A DNA stretch of 64,000 bases from Petrosia ficiformis (GCA_947044365.1 OX345636.1:9754001-9818000); one strand, 5' to 3'; positions 11,315 through 22,024 are shown, counted from the first letter of the stretch. Notes: generated by a model not told the origin, from the letters alone. Made by a program: numbers and translations.

Positions 11315-11480
11315 AAACATCCCTATATTTGCTTTGTGATGACTATGTATTAAGCATTACTGAGGGCACTAGTGTCTCTACCTTTCTGTGTACTCGAAAA
11401 CTGGGTCCTGAAGAAGTAAGTGTAAGCCTGATTGCAGTCTAAGTACACAGATCTCTGATGAACTGACTGAAGTACTCCTT
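11315..11480 (-). repeat. Inverted-repeat pair, right member
   Basis: Reverse-complement partner of 7846-8010. An AT-rich stretch follows to 12749 with no gene recognised; 12380-12500 has an inverted relative at 50525-50600 (TTTCGGTCCGAAATTATTTC region). Confidence 0.8.
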
Positions 11481-12928
11481 CAAAGATCGGAGTTTGATAG
11501 TGCCTAGAAAGGTAAACTTTATGGTTTCACTGAAGCTACAGAATTCAGCTTTCTTTAGCCTCTTGTAATTATAAAAGTAAAATGAATTTTCAGAAAACAG
11601 CCTTATTCGTTTTCTCAAAATGCATTGTACTTGGTGCACACCATGATTGGTGGGCATGGCTTTGTACTTATTGCGATTGGAAAAATGGCGATTTTAACCG
11701 TATTTCTTCAATTACAGAACAATAATTATAAAGCTAATTAGAAGATATGAAGGTTGGTATTACACCAGGTTAGTGTCATATTATGATATTCCATTTTGAA
11801 ACTGATTGGAGTCGCATCCGCCCACTCCCTAGTACCACCTTAACAGTTAAACTTATCAGTTTCATTAATTAATAAGAAAGATAACACATATCAACAGTTA
11901 AACTTAGCAGTTTCATTAATTAAGAAAGTTCACATATATCAACACTCGTTAGCAGTAATTAGTAATTTCAATTTATTTGTGAACTGAGTAACCAATTTAT
12001 TAAGAAGATAACAAACAATAACCTGCTGTACTCAACACATCTCCTTTGTTAACTAACCTTCAATTAATATTGTAGAACTCTCCTCCAGCCCAGAAAAAAC
12101 ATCTTGCAGCATCATACAATGAACAAACACGTGCTACTAATAATATTCATTATGTTTGGGTGTGGCTTAATTAATATCATGCCTAATTAATTTTCATTAT
12201 GAAAATTTGACTTAATTTGTGCTAAGATATATATATAATTATATATAGATAGTGCAGCATTTCACACAAACGGAAAAACTTTAGAACAGTAAAACGACTA
12301 ACAACGCAACATAGATTATAGAACGACTTTGATCAATGTTGGAAGACTAATTGCGTGGGCGTCAATCACGAATTTTATTTTTTTATGCCGTGTTCAAAAG
12401 TCCATTGTACAAGACTACTGTAATTGCGGGTTTCGGTCCGAAATTATTTCCGAAAGTCGAGATATCTGCACAACCATTTCGGCTATTTTCGGCATAAAAT
12501 CCTCCATTTTTCTTATTATTATTCATATTATGACGTAAAAATTGCAATGAATATCATTATATTAACTATATTCATTTTTTGGTGATGATTTGTGACGAAT
12601 TTTGTTTTATAAAACTGTACAGGAATTTACGGATAAAAACGGACTTTTAATTAATAGGGTTATACTCATTTTAATTTTAATAACGGTATAACTTTCCCCG
12701 CCCATAATTTTAAATGAAAAAACATGGACACTTCTGCAGTGATTCTAAGTAGTCTCGCGTAGCCAGACCTCCGCGGAAAAGACGGGAGGGTCTGAAGACA
12801 CTAGCATACCATCGTTTGTACTAGAGGAATTTAATTAGTCCATAAAATTATTATGAATATACTTATTTCACCACGTTGTGAAAACATTAAAACATTTCCA
12901 CGTGGGTGCACTTGTATAAATATTACTC

Positions 12929-13743
12929 ATGTTTTGTCTTGGTTGTGGGGTAGTCTCGCGTAGCCAGCCCCTCCCACTCTAACGAAGGGAGGGTCTGGTA
13001 CACTGTAAGCAGAGCGTTCGTTCAGAAAACTACCGGATGTTTGGTAGTCCTTAAGTACAACCCACTTTACCGAAGTACGTGTGAAAGCTGTAGTAGTGCG
13101 TGTGAAAGTTGTATTGCCGGCGTGTTTACTGAAAATCTCTCTCTTGAAGCTGAATTTGGTGCTCTAACTTGTTATTCTTCCCCCTTTCTTGCGATTGAAG
13201 CTCCAACTCTGTACGTTTTTTGTTGTTGTAAATTTAGTACATGTATATATAATAATTATACATAATGTTAATTTTATATTATATTCTTGCTTCTGTGCTG
13301 TTCTGTTCACAGAGTTGGAGCTTCAATCACAAGAAATGGAGAAGAATAACAAGTTAGAGCACCAAATTCAGCTTCAAGAGAGAGATTTTCAGTAAACACG
13401 CCGGCAATACAACTTTCACACGCACTACTACAGCTTTCACACGTACTTCGGTAAAGTGGGTTGTACTTAAGGACTACCAAACATCCGGTAGTTTTCTGAA
13501 CGAACGCTCTGCTTACAGTGTACCAGACCCTCCCTTCGTTAGAGTGGGAGGGGCTGGCTACGCGAGACTAGTTGTGGGGATGATCTGAGCGGCAAAGAGA
13601 GTGATAGAAGGAATCTTAAAAGTTCTCAAGATGTTTTCCTTCTTTGGAAAGCCTTTGTTGACCGTCTATCAGTTGATTCATTATCAATCAATATAGACAG
13701 TTATGGTGAAATGATGTGCAGAAAATGTTTATTATGTTTATAA
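12929..13743 (+). pseudogene. Cys-rich zinc-binding N-terminal fragment in element A, split by B
   Basis: ATG 12929 opens MFCLGCG. After removal of element B and one copy of its target duplication, the frame continues at 13580 through DDLSGKESDRRNL, SSQDVFLLWKAFVDRLSVDS, IDSYGEMMCRKC to a stop at 13741. Two CxxC pairs (CLGC and CRKC) suggest one zinc-binding module about 50 residues across. Element C has a counterpart (MNCCFLCQVNVNQ... and a later DSYG word in another frame). In an intact element this would be the N-terminus of the left-hand gene, possibly the Cys-rich part of the transposase. The remainder is missing. Confidence 0.6.
12951..13570. mobile_element. Nested foldback TIR element B, 9-bp TSD
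   Basis: A near-perfect inverted repeat: arms of roughly 260 bp (12951-13214 and 13311-13570) around a loop of about 96 bp. The ends are TAGTCTCGCGTAGCCAG, as in element A. It is flanked by GTTGTGGGG on both sides (12942-12950 and 13571-13579). The insertion splits the zinc-finger frame of element A. The right arm encodes a short coiled-coil-like peptide (ELELQSQEMEKNNKLEHQIQ) behind an acceptor-like TGTTCACAG; the left arm carries the same DNA inverted. Confidence 0.9.
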
Positions 13744-13841
13744 AAGATTTCTATTACAGACATTTGTAGATCCTTCAACTTGGAATAGCCAAGCATAATA
13801 GCTGCTTCTGATGCTGCTTTCTCGACATCTCGAACCTCCAT
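13701..13841 (-). pseudogene. RecQ-like helicase N-terminal fragment in element A
   Basis: Minus-strand ATG 13841 opens MEVRDVEKAASEAAIMLGYS followed by KLKDLQMSVIE and then diverges to a stop after 46 codons. The phrase aligns with the better kept start in element C (KKALDFAAGKLGLKLKEKQS), where it leads into a Walker A motif. The central region including Walker A is deleted here. Assignment rests on the parallel with element C. Confidence 0.5.
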
Positions 13842-14099
13842 ACTCTTCAACTGACAAATTAACATTCCACGTAATCACGTGACAGCCTGCCTGCGATCTG
13901 ATTGGGCTGCAACTATAGTTGCAGCGAGTACAAACGATGGTATGCTAGTGTCCCCAGACCCTCCCGTCTTTTCCGCGGAGGTCTGGCTACGCGAGACTAG
14001 ATTCTAAGAAGGAGAGTAAATGGAATAGGTAAGTAGGTGTACTAATGGATGCACTTGAAGTTAGTAGTAATGTGCTAATGGATACGTATGTATTTTAAA

Positions 14100-14245
14100 G
14101 GAATCAATGTATCGATATTAGTTTGTACATGGTCTAAATAAGCCAGATTTCCATCACACACTGTACTAAACAATGTATTTATCATTACAGAATGCTGTTA
14201 GTAACTTACATGAATCATATACTGATGGCTGGCTCAATGTTGATG
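14100..14245 (+). repeat. Locus repeat, copy without MITE (empty-site relative)
   Basis: Matches 17085-17208 (CACTGTACTAAA, TGTATTTATCATTACAGAATG). Here AATCATATACTGATGGCTGG runs straight through the position where the 17.2-kb copy holds a 283-bp MITE. Confidence 0.7.
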
Positions 14246-14579
14246 ACAATATAATGTACTATTTATAGTGTGTTTCATATTAGTAATCATTACAGACCAG
14301 GTTATATACTGTACTTATTATACTCAATAGAATTTCACATAGCAGAAAAGGGAGGGGTCCATTAAGGGGTTTATTGCAGTATTGTACGTGCTATTGTTGC
14401 CTCTTCAATGTGTAAAAACAACTAATACTAAAAAAATGAACACATCTAAGCCCCTCGTGTGTGTTTCAAAGAACAAAACATGTAACCATGTAATCACAAC
14501 TACCACTAAAACATTACAATGTGTGGTATTTGAAAAATGTTTTATACCAGATTTAAAAACACCAACTAATAATATTTTG

Positions 14580-14690
14580 TAAGTTCCTTTCAGATAAGAT
14601 AACTCTAAAACATCAGGTTACATTAACTCACCATTTTGCTAAAAGCAATTGATGCAGATGTTTATGACCTAAAACGATTTAATTAAAATA
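14580..14690 (+). repeat. Locus repeat with copy at 18700-18810
   Basis: About 105 bp shared, including CATCAGGTTACATTAACTCA and AGCAATTGATG. With the 14.1/17.1-kb and dynein-exon repeats it suggests duplication of a block of this region. The rest of 14010-15000 is AT-rich and apparently noncoding. Confidence 0.75.
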
Positions 14691-15025
14691 TTTATTCTGC
14701 TTCTTTGTACATATAATATATGATAAGGAAATTACAATTAGTACAAGTACATGTATGTCACCATGTAGTCATGACAACATGCCTGACCAATTAAATTACA
14801 TTTTCCACTATTTCTTGCAACTGTAGTCTATTAACCAATAAATTACAATTTTATTTTTGTAAAAGCATACAGTAATGTATGTTATTACTAACACTGCAAG
14901 ATATCATAATAATTATTATTAATATTTTAATTAAGTTAAGCCTGCCAAAAGGTAGAATAAACTCATTGTATAATCTTTTTTGTATATTATAATCTATTTT
15001 TAATGTAGCTCTAACAGTAGCTATT

Positions 15026-15592
15026 ATGTCTGATCTAACTCCTGTTCCAACACTCAGTGAGTTTGCGGAGGAGGTTGGTAAGGAGCCACAATGGTTCTCT
15101 CTGGGTGTTCATCTCAACTTAGCCCACGATGATCTGAAAAGGATTGAAAATCAATACAGTTGTCAAGGAACTAATCGCTGTGCTGCTGAACTATTTATAT
15201 GTTATGAAAAGAACAAGAAGCCATGCTGGAAGACTATCGCTGGAGCTTTTGAAAAGATTGGAGATCATAATCATGCAGGTCAGATAAGAGATAAGTATTG
15301 TAATTTATTTGAACAGCTTTTAAGTACTCAAAAGGATGACAATCGCGAAGGCACTCCCAGCGATATTGAAGACCTAGAATATAATTCAGCTGGTGGTATC
15401 CTTGATGTAGCCCGCAACACATCATTATCTTCAGGGTATGAAACAGAACCAAATCTACTACGAAGGAAGGGTCTGATCAGCTGGCTAAGTATAGTTATGG
15501 ATATACTTATTTTGATTATGAATATTATTAGCGGTTTGTTGCCCACTAAAATAGCCAAAAATCTGGCTAAACTCTTGACGAACGCTATATAG
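15026..15592 (+). CDS. Death-domain protein with MITE-derived hydrophobic tail
   Basis: A 188-codon open frame. Residues 5-95 form a Death-fold domain: TLSEFAEEVGKEPQWFSLGV, then LNLAHDDLKRIENQY, CAAELFICYEKNKKPCWKTI and AFEKIGDHNHAGQIRD. Such domains mediate homotypic assembly in apoptosis and innate immune signalling. Residues 100-140 are a polar linker. From about residue 143 the codons lie in DNA that matches the MITE at 17209-17491; they encode LLRRKGLISWLSIVMDILIL and onward, a stretch of about 23 hydrophobic residues that could anchor the protein in a membrane, then a short basic amphipathic end. The stop is also in MITE sequence, 57 bp before the MITE's right end. An acceptor-like ATGTAG lies about 17 bp before the ATG, so an upstream exon is possible. 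Whether the frame is expressed is not shown by sequence alone. Confidence 0.75.
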   Translation: MSDLTPVPTLSEFAEEVGKEPQWFSLGVHLNLAHDDLKRIENQYSCQGTNRCAAELFICYEKNKKPCWKTIAGAFEKIGDHNHAGQIRDKYCNLFEQLLSTQKDDNREGTPSDIEDLEYNSAGGILDVARNTSLSSGYETEPNLLRRKGLISWLSIVMDILILIMNIISGLLPTKIAKNLAKLLTNAI

Positions 15593-15649
15593 TACAGTGG
15601 GCTGACCTGATCCTTCCTTTGTAGTAGGCATCTGGGTACGCTAGACTAG
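15452..15649 (+). mobile_element. Truncated MITE forming the 3' end of the Death-domain ORF
   Basis: Nearly identical to 17209-17491 but lacking its first bases and an internal segment of about 65 bp. It ends TACGCTAGACTA, followed by GATCATATA, the same flank as at 17492. Confidence 0.85.
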
Positions 15650-15797
15650 ATCATATACTGATTGGCTCATTGTTGGTACATGTATTTTATGTCTATACAT
15701 GTATTTCATGTGTACTTACACACAATGTACGTGTTATAGTACATGTACACTTGCATACATGCATTCATATTTGTAATATGTGTTGTTTTTTTTGCAG

Positions 15798-15883
15798 GAC
15801 TATTTCATTTTTATTAGTAATGAGTATTGAGTGTTGTACAGAAGATTACTGCTCACATAGAAACCAGTGCAAGACAATGCCAG
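15798..15883 (+). pseudogene. Pseudo-exon copy of dynein tail exon
   Basis: An acceptor (TTTTTTTGCAG) and donor (CAG|GTAACT) flank a copy of the 24847-24939 exon. A few bases are missing near 15823, so the frame meets a TGA. The flanking intron bases also match, showing duplication of genomic DNA rather than retrocopying. Confidence 0.7.
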
Positions 15884-15915
15884 GTAACTAACTGAACGTA
15901 TGTATTTCCTCCTAG

Positions 15916-16292
15916 ATGCAATATTTCCTTCTAGATGCAATATTACCAATATTACCTCTTAGATGCAATATTACCTCCTAGATGCAATATTACCTCCTAG
16001 CTGCAATATTACCTCCTAGATGTAATATTACCTCTTAGATGCAATATTACCTCCTAGATGTAATATTACCTCTTAGATGCAATATTACCTCCTAGCTGCA
16101 ATATTACCTCTTAGATGCAATATTACCTCCTAGATGTAATATTACCTCTTAGATGCAATATTACCTCCTAGATGCAATATTACCTCTTAGATGCAATATT
16201 ACCTCCTAGATGCAATATTACCTCTTAGATGCTCCTAGCTGCAATATTACCTCCTAGATGCAATATTACCTCCTAGCTGCAAAATTACCTCC
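15916..16292 (+). repeat. Minisatellite, about 19-bp unit ATGCAATATTACCTCCTAG
   Basis: About 20 head-to-tail units alternating CTCCTAG and CTCTTAG forms, a higher-order pattern within the intron-like DNA after the pseudo-exon. Confidence 0.95.
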
Positions 16293-16559
16293 ATTCATAC
16301 AGTACTATGACATGATTCTCTTCCTTTAAATGAACAAGCAACAGCTACTGAAGATTATGAAATAATATTTCAGATGAACAAACCTTCGCATCAATCAACA
16401 TCACTATACTACATGTTAGACTGATTCCCATTCTAATGTCTCTTATCCCACATTCTCATTCCCATTTTTGTCTTTATCTCTATCCCCTCAAATACATACA
16501 TACATACTATCATTCGTCTAGAGTGTCAAGTATCTGGCAAACTGGTAATTGAATTCATA

Positions 16560-16665
16560 CAGCTGGCTAAGTATAGTTATGAATATACTTATTTTGATTA
16601 TGAATATTATTGCGGTTGGTTGCCCACTAAAATACATGTAGCCAAAAATCTGGCTAAACTCTACT
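16560..16665 (+). mobile_element. Partial MITE copy of the 17.2-kb type
   Basis: Repeats CAGCTGGCTAAGTATAGTTA through AAAATCTGGCTAAACTCT. It lacks both termini. Confidence 0.75.
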
Positions 16666-16819
16666 TACTCTTTCTCTTCCCCTCTACTTGCTCCTTCTCT
16701 TCCCCTTCTTCCTTTTCCTCTACTTCCTCCTTCTCTTCTTCCTTTCCCTCTTTCACTTCTTTCATTATTTTTCCTCAATCGATCCATTACTTCCTTATCT
16801 TCCCTCTTCTCATTTGTAG

Positions 16820-17027
16820 CGGTCACTCAGCAAAGATTCATTCAACCAGTCAAACTAACAGTATGGAATCAGTGACAGGAGTCACAGACTGGAAGTTCCT
16901 CAAGCCCGATACAGTGTCATACCCATTACATGCAAACTCAGATCAGCATATGAGGGATGTTCAGGAGAGAGTGAAACCAAAAAATCCAACATTGGATGAT
17001 TTTGATGGAGAACTGGCAGTGTTTCAG
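16820..17027 (+). CDS. Candidate exon, possibly dynein heavy chain tail
   Basis: An acceptor (TCATTTGTAG) and donor (CAG|GTATTT) bound an open exon of about 69 codons. Its sequence GVTDWKFLKPDTVSYPLHAN and NPTLDDFDGELAVFQ is polar and protein-like. The ending resembles the FD(x)EI repeats found in the N-terminal tail of axonemal dynein heavy chains, and it lies downstream of a dynein-like pseudo-exon in the expected order. Family assignment is tentative. Confidence 0.45.
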
Positions 17028-17208
17028 GTATTTGGATATGATTCTTAATACTGGTTGTACACATGTACATGTACATATACATTTAATGTATCGCTATATT
17101 ATGATCTAAATGAGCTAGATATCCATCAGACACTGTACTAAAGAATGTGTTTATCATTACAGAATGGTATTGATAACGTATATATACGATTAGAATATGG
17201 ATTATATA

Positions 17209-17491
17209 TAGTCTTGTGTAGCCAGACTCAATCTACTACGAAGGAAGGGTCTGATCAACTGACTGTACTATCATTCGTCTAGAGCGTCACGTATCTGGCA
17301 AACTGGTAATTGAATTCATACAGCTGGCTAAGTATAGTTATGAATATACTTATTTTGATTATGAATATTATTAGCAGTTTGTTGCCCACTAAAATAGCCA
17401 AACATCTGGCTAAACTCTTGACGAACGCTATATAGTACAGTGGGTTGACCTGATCCTTCCTTTGTAGTAGGCATCTGGCTACGCTAGACTA
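17209..17491 (+). mobile_element. MITE E (TAGTCTCGCG family), 9-bp TSD
   Basis: Begins TAGTCTTGTGTAGCCAGAC and ends CTGGCTACGCTAGACTA. The flanks are GATTATATA and GATCATATA (8 of 9). At 283 bp it carries no gene. It is the full-length version of the DNA coding for the Death-domain tail. Confidence 0.85.
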
Positions 17492-17527
17492 GATCATATA
17501 CTACAAATAATTGGAATAAGGGATCGT

Positions 17528-17790
17528 GCACAAGACTTCCCCTTTTTGTCTTAAGCCTTGACTTGCTTGCTTTACATGAAATGAATCAAGCCTTACAGGT
17601 GGTGATCAACATGGCCAAAAGACCTCCCATTGCACATTGATGTACTTGAACCTGTCCTTTCCAGTTACCTCATGTGATGTGCTTGCTGGCTCTAAAGTTC
17701 TTTAATTGCTCCACCTTGGGGTTATATGGTTAATGTATTATACATTTCCACCTTCATTGTTGCACCTTGTGTGTTAGCTGTTATCATTGT
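17528..17790 (+). repeat. Dispersed repeat R1, copy 1
   Basis: Shares CACAAGACTTCCCCTTT, AAGACCTCCCATTGCACATT and TGCTCCACCTTGGGGT with copies at 19665-19880 (partial), 21415-21665 and 24600-24800, all on the same strand. Confidence 0.85.
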
Positions 17791-18699
17791 TATGCTAGAA
17801 ATCAATACGCGTGAATTAGGCACCATTTTTTTATCTCAGCGAAAATCTGCTCGTGTAGTCTCTTGTAGATAAAGTATGTCACATTCCATCCACATACAAT
17901 GCTCTGCAGTATTCAAACATCTTGCTTTTGCAAATTGTGAAAAGTAATCAATTATCACATGACACATATTTTGTAATACTTTAGTCTCCCATTACAAATA
18001 CGTGTATCAAATATCTGGATGTTAGATTGCTTTCATATATATGTTATCATAATCTGTTTATAGTGAAGCATGAAGTATTTGCTTACTATTACGAAAGACT
18101 ATTATCCCAACTATGTAATGCACATGTACAGATATGTCTACAATGTTCTGACCTGCATGTACAAGTGAATCGACAAAGTTGGAAATAGGTCAAGGTGGAT
18201 ACTTTGTCCCACCTACATCCCACGAAGTGGTGCACTCGAACTACAATTATAAATCTGCATACTGTTGATAATAGGATTTTTTTCATAAATTTACCCATAT
18301 TGGGGTGTTGGGGCAAAATCTGGGATATGAAATACTTCTGCAGGAAAATATTAAAAGGATTACTGAAATAATTTCTAAATATTTGTGTTGTACTCTCTAT
18401 GTAGAGATGGCTGAACATTGTCAAAACAAATATAATTATACATAATTACACAATTTATATCTACTAAACAATTTGTATAATAATTGTTATTGATTTTGAA
18501 AATGGTACTTAAGTCCAATGAAAGGTGGCATATACAATGTATGTAGATTACAGTTCCGTTAATTAACCTGCCTCCCATACCTAAAAGAGGTCATTAATGT
18601 CATACTTAAAACGACACACAAAATATTGCCATTTAATTTTATAGTTTTGGAGGTGCTGATGCTACTCCATTGGAGTTGAAGTATTTTAGGATATTACTA

Positions 18700-18810
18700 T
18701 GTAAGTTCCATTCAGATAAAATAACTGTGTTTATAGCCGATACATCAGGTTACATTAACTCACTATTTTGCTATAAGCAATTGATGTGGATGTTCTTGAC
18801 CTAATGCTCC
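18700..18810 (+). repeat. Locus repeat, copy of 14580-14690
   Basis: See the 14.6-kb copy. The stretch 17800-18700 between shows no convincing exon. Confidence 0.75.
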
Positions 18811-19011
18811 TTTACATTTGCAAAAATTAACTATTAAATCACATTTTAAAGAGTGTTTTTAAAAATAATTCTGAACGATGAAATATATTTACAGTATAAA
18901 TAAAATAAGCAACAAAAACAAAAACAGCCTATAAATGAATCATGTAAAATGTATGTACATATGTTATTGTATAGTTCTTATTTTGGAATGATTTTCAGCA
19001 GCTGCTGGACA

Positions 19012-19608
19012 TCACATGCTAGTTACGTCTATTGTGGACTGGGTGACTTGAGGTACAAATTGGTCTTGAGAAGGAGAAGCAGTAGAAGTTGCGTGTATTG
19101 CTGACTTGGTGACTTGAGGGACAAATTGGTCTTGAGAAGGAGAAGGAGTAGGAACAGCATCTATTTTAGACTGGGTAACTTGAGGGACAAGATAAGAAGG
19201 TAGAAGATAATCAAAAAGAAACGGATGATGAGGTACCACCTGAGGTGAGTAAACAGGCTCTTTGTTTTGTATTTCATGGTCAAGTTGCTGTCTCTTTCTT
19301 CTCACTGTTTGATATTCCTCATCAAACTTTCTTTTTAGTCTATTCCATTCCTGTCTCTTCCTTCTTTCTTCCTTCCTTTGGTAGTAGTCTCTCCTCCTTT
19401 TCTCTTGTTCTTTTTCTCTTCTATTTTTTTCTTCCTGGTATTGTTGTTGCTTCTTTTTGTCTTCTCTTTTTTTTGTATCTTCCTTTTCAAGTTCTTTCAG
19501 TTTCTGCTCTTTTCTTGACTTCTCTTCTTCCTCTTTTCTCAGCTTCTCTTGCTTCAATTTCTGCTCTTCTTCTTTTGTGTTCTCTTCCTTTGACTCACTA
19601 CTTCCCAT
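19012..19608 (-). CDS. Lys/Glu-rich coiled-coil protein with possible N-myristoylation site
   Basis: Single open exon. I take the start at 19608 because the second Met gives MGSSESK, fitting the MGxxxS myristoylation consensus; the alternative ATG at 19632 adds eight residues. Residues 10-120 are an almost uninterrupted charged helix (repeated KEEE, RKEQKLKELEKED, KKQQQYQEEKNRREKEQEKR), likely a long single helix or coiled coil. The C-terminal third has three repeats of a QFVPQVTxSxI phrase separated by TPSPSQD-like linkers, plus an aromatic patch (HPFLFDYLLPSYL). Minus-strand neighbours are absent. The family is not recognised; a membrane-tethered scaffold is an inference from the N-terminus. 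Low-complexity coding means a chance frame cannot be excluded, but the C-terminal peptide repeats argue for real coding. Confidence 0.55.
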   Translation of the reverse strand: MGSSESKEENTKEEEQKLKQEKLRKEEEEKSRKEQKLKELEKEDTKKREDKKKQQQYQEEKNRREKEQEKRRRDYYQRKEERRKRQEWNRLKRKFDEEYQTVRRKRQQLDHEIQNKEPVYSPQVVPHHPFLFDYLLPSYLVPQVTQSKIDAVPTPSPSQDQFVPQVTKSAIHATSTASPSQDQFVPQVTQSTIDVTSM

Positions 19609-19664
19609 GTTTTCTTTTGTGATATTTTTCACTGTTCCAAAGTTATTTATACTTGCCTCTTACA

Positions 19665-19880
19665 CAAGACCCTCCCTCGCCCCTTGATTTCACAGGGATT
19701 CAACCTGCCTTTTCTGCAGTGATACAATCAAGCCTTGCAGGACTAACCAGAGGTGGCAAAAGACCTCCCATTACATAATAGTGTACTTGAACCTGCTGGT
19801 AAGAAAGATTATATAGTTAATGGTTAATGATTAATGGCATTAGACATTTCCACCTTTATTGTTGTAGTTGTACTTTGTGT
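19665..19880 (+). repeat. Dispersed repeat R1, copy 2 (partial)
   Basis: Retains AAGACCTCCCATTACA and the ATTAATGGCATTAGACATTT segment. It lies just upstream of the coiled-coil gene. Confidence 0.7.
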
Positions 19881-19899
19881 GTCAGAAATATTAAAAATA

Positions 19900-21410
19900 C
19901 CATTTTTGGATCACAGCGAAAATAGTCAACTTCTGCTCATGTATAGTTTCTTACACATAAAATACATGTACACATGTATGTCAAATTCCATTTACTTACA
20001 TTGCTCTGCAGTATTCAAAATTCTTTGCATTTAAATTTGGGAAAAAATGGTCAACTATCACATGACTGTACTAATTCAAGTGTTGATAGTGACTTGGAAA
20101 TTATTTCACTGAGTGTTACATGTACATCATTTCTAATTATATTAATAATGATTTACCATAGAGAATAATTAAGCAGGGAAAAATAGACGTGAAATTTCAC
20201 AAATCAACTTTTAACTGTGAATTTTTTCCCCCCATCAAACTTGTCATCAACTACGCACGGGTGTTTCTAATCGCATTTAAAAAATGTCTATAGTACTATA
20301 CCTAAAAAGAATGCCAGCCAGCGAATGAACTAGAGATCTTCATAAGCTTGTAAAATTTTCCTGGAATTCCAGCTTCTACTGTACTTTACATACATTGACA
20401 CTTCATTCCCTTTCAAAAACATGTTCACAACCTCTCTTTCTCTATTTTTATTTTGAGAGGGAAATGTCCACAGCTTTTGCCCAAGCAATCGATAACCTCC
20501 ATTTTCTAAAATATAATTTTACTTGTATGGACTAACGTGAGGTGATTGGGGCATCATATATTTGATGCCCGAAACTACTCACTATTACAGTTCCCAAAAT
20601 GAGTCACGGATCACTTGCAGTGCAGAATTAATGAGTGTGGGTGATAGTCACAATTTTCTTTTTTTTTTACTGCAGAATTCAAAAGTCCATCCAATGGGCT
20701 GGTCAGTGCAGTCCAATGGAATTCATAGCTAGTTTTGTGGAATGGTGTAACAGATTTTCATTTAAATACCTAGGAGTCTTATAATAAAGTTTCCATTGCC
20801 ATTTGTGTAAGTGATACATGTGTGTATGTGTCTGTCTATCTGTCTTTCTGTATGTATGTACATGTATCATACACATATGCATGTGTAGTACAGACCGAAA
20901 GATGTTGTGTGTACTTTAATATTGTGGATTTTGTTGTATAGATATTGTACATGAAAAATGAAATATTTTGTATTCCCACTCTAATATCATATCAAGGTTG
21001 ATTGATTCCATGATCCATAATATATTTTTTGTGCGATGAAATAACAGATATTAGTTGCATTTTCAAACAAGCTGGCTAAAACTACATGTACTTTCTTCCT
21101 GATAGTCTCAGTTCTCCAACTCAATCACTTTATGTACCATACCCTAGAATGATGATGCAACTCATATAAATGTGTGATACAAACATATCTGTGAGAAAGC
21201 AATGTGTTGTACTGTACTACATTTGACCAAGGTTTAATATGCTTTCCTATATTTCCAGCTTAATAAATAAGTACATGTACATGTATATGTGTAATAGTAA
21301 TGCAACAATGAGTCTTCCTTCAATATCAATACACATACATTGCATGTGTACATACATATATGTATATACTGGGTATTGTCAGTAACTCTTATTAGGTCTG
21401 GAGTGAATGT
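19900..21410. other. Noncoding stretch
   Basis: No gene recognised. It contains scattered TACATGTA motifs and short T runs only. Confidence 0.4.
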
Positions 21411-21414
21411 TAGG

Positions 21415-21665
21415 TGTGCACAAGACTTCCCCTTTGTGTGTTATGCCTTGGTATGCCTTAACTTGCATGATATAAATCAAGCTTTACAGGAGGTGATCAA
21501 CTTGCCCAAAAGACCTCCCATTGCACATTGGTGTACTTGAACCTGTTCTTTCCAGTTGTGTACACCACCTTATGTGATGTGCTTACAGGGTCTAATTGCT
21601 CCACCTTGGGGTCAGAAATATTATATAGTTAATGATTAATGCATTAAACATTTCCATGTGTGTTA
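21415..21665 (+). repeat. Dispersed repeat R1, copy 3
   Basis: The most complete copy, followed by TTAATGATTAATGCATTA as in copy 1. Confidence 0.85.
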
Positions 21666-21879
21666 GAAACATTGGTTATATGATGTGAGAAATAAATACA
21701 TGTGGTGGAATAGACATGAATTTTGGATGACGGCGAAAAAGGTCCATCTCTACTCATGAATGCCCTCACCACCACACCTCCTCCTCCCCCCATGATAAAG
21801 GGATACATGTGTATCTACATGCATCTATCAACTGCCCCAAATCTTCACATACATATACATAACAGATTATTAATAGCAG

Positions 21880-22015
21880 TACTAGTACTGGGTGTCATAC
21901 ATGTAGTGCACATATGACCATACATATACTTAGCAACATATGTGTACATGTATATGTACATGTATATGTACATATATATGTATGACTCTACTAGTACTGA
22001 GTCATACATGTAGAT
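21880..22015 (-). repeat. Inverted unit of the 25.8-26.5 kb array
   Basis: Carries GACTCTACTAGTACTGAGT and CTTAGCAACATATG, the reverse of the ~100-bp unit at 25755-26530. Confidence 0.75.
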
Positions 22016-22024
22016 TCATAGAGG

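Larger units (their letters stand above)
12750..13999. mobile_element. TIR element A (TAGTCTCGCG family), 9-bp TSD
   Basis: Ends TAGTCTCGCGTAGCCAGAC and its complement, inverted arms of about 85 bp (12750-12835 and 13915-13999). It is flanked on both sides by the 9-bp duplication GATTCTAAG (12741-12749 and 14000-14008). Without the nested element it would be about 620 bp. It contains the 5' piece of a Cys-rich gene entering from the left and the 5' piece of a RecQ-like gene entering from the right. The 9-bp duplication and long arms are compatible with Mutator-like or Academ-like elements; the helicase piece favours the latter. Confidence 0.85.

Noticed and set aside
12750..13999. Classification as a Mutator-like Pack element
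   Set aside because: The 9-bp TSD fits, but the same two gene starts in two separate copies, placed symmetrically at the ends, fit central deletion of a two-gene transposon better. Kept as the alternative, not excluded.
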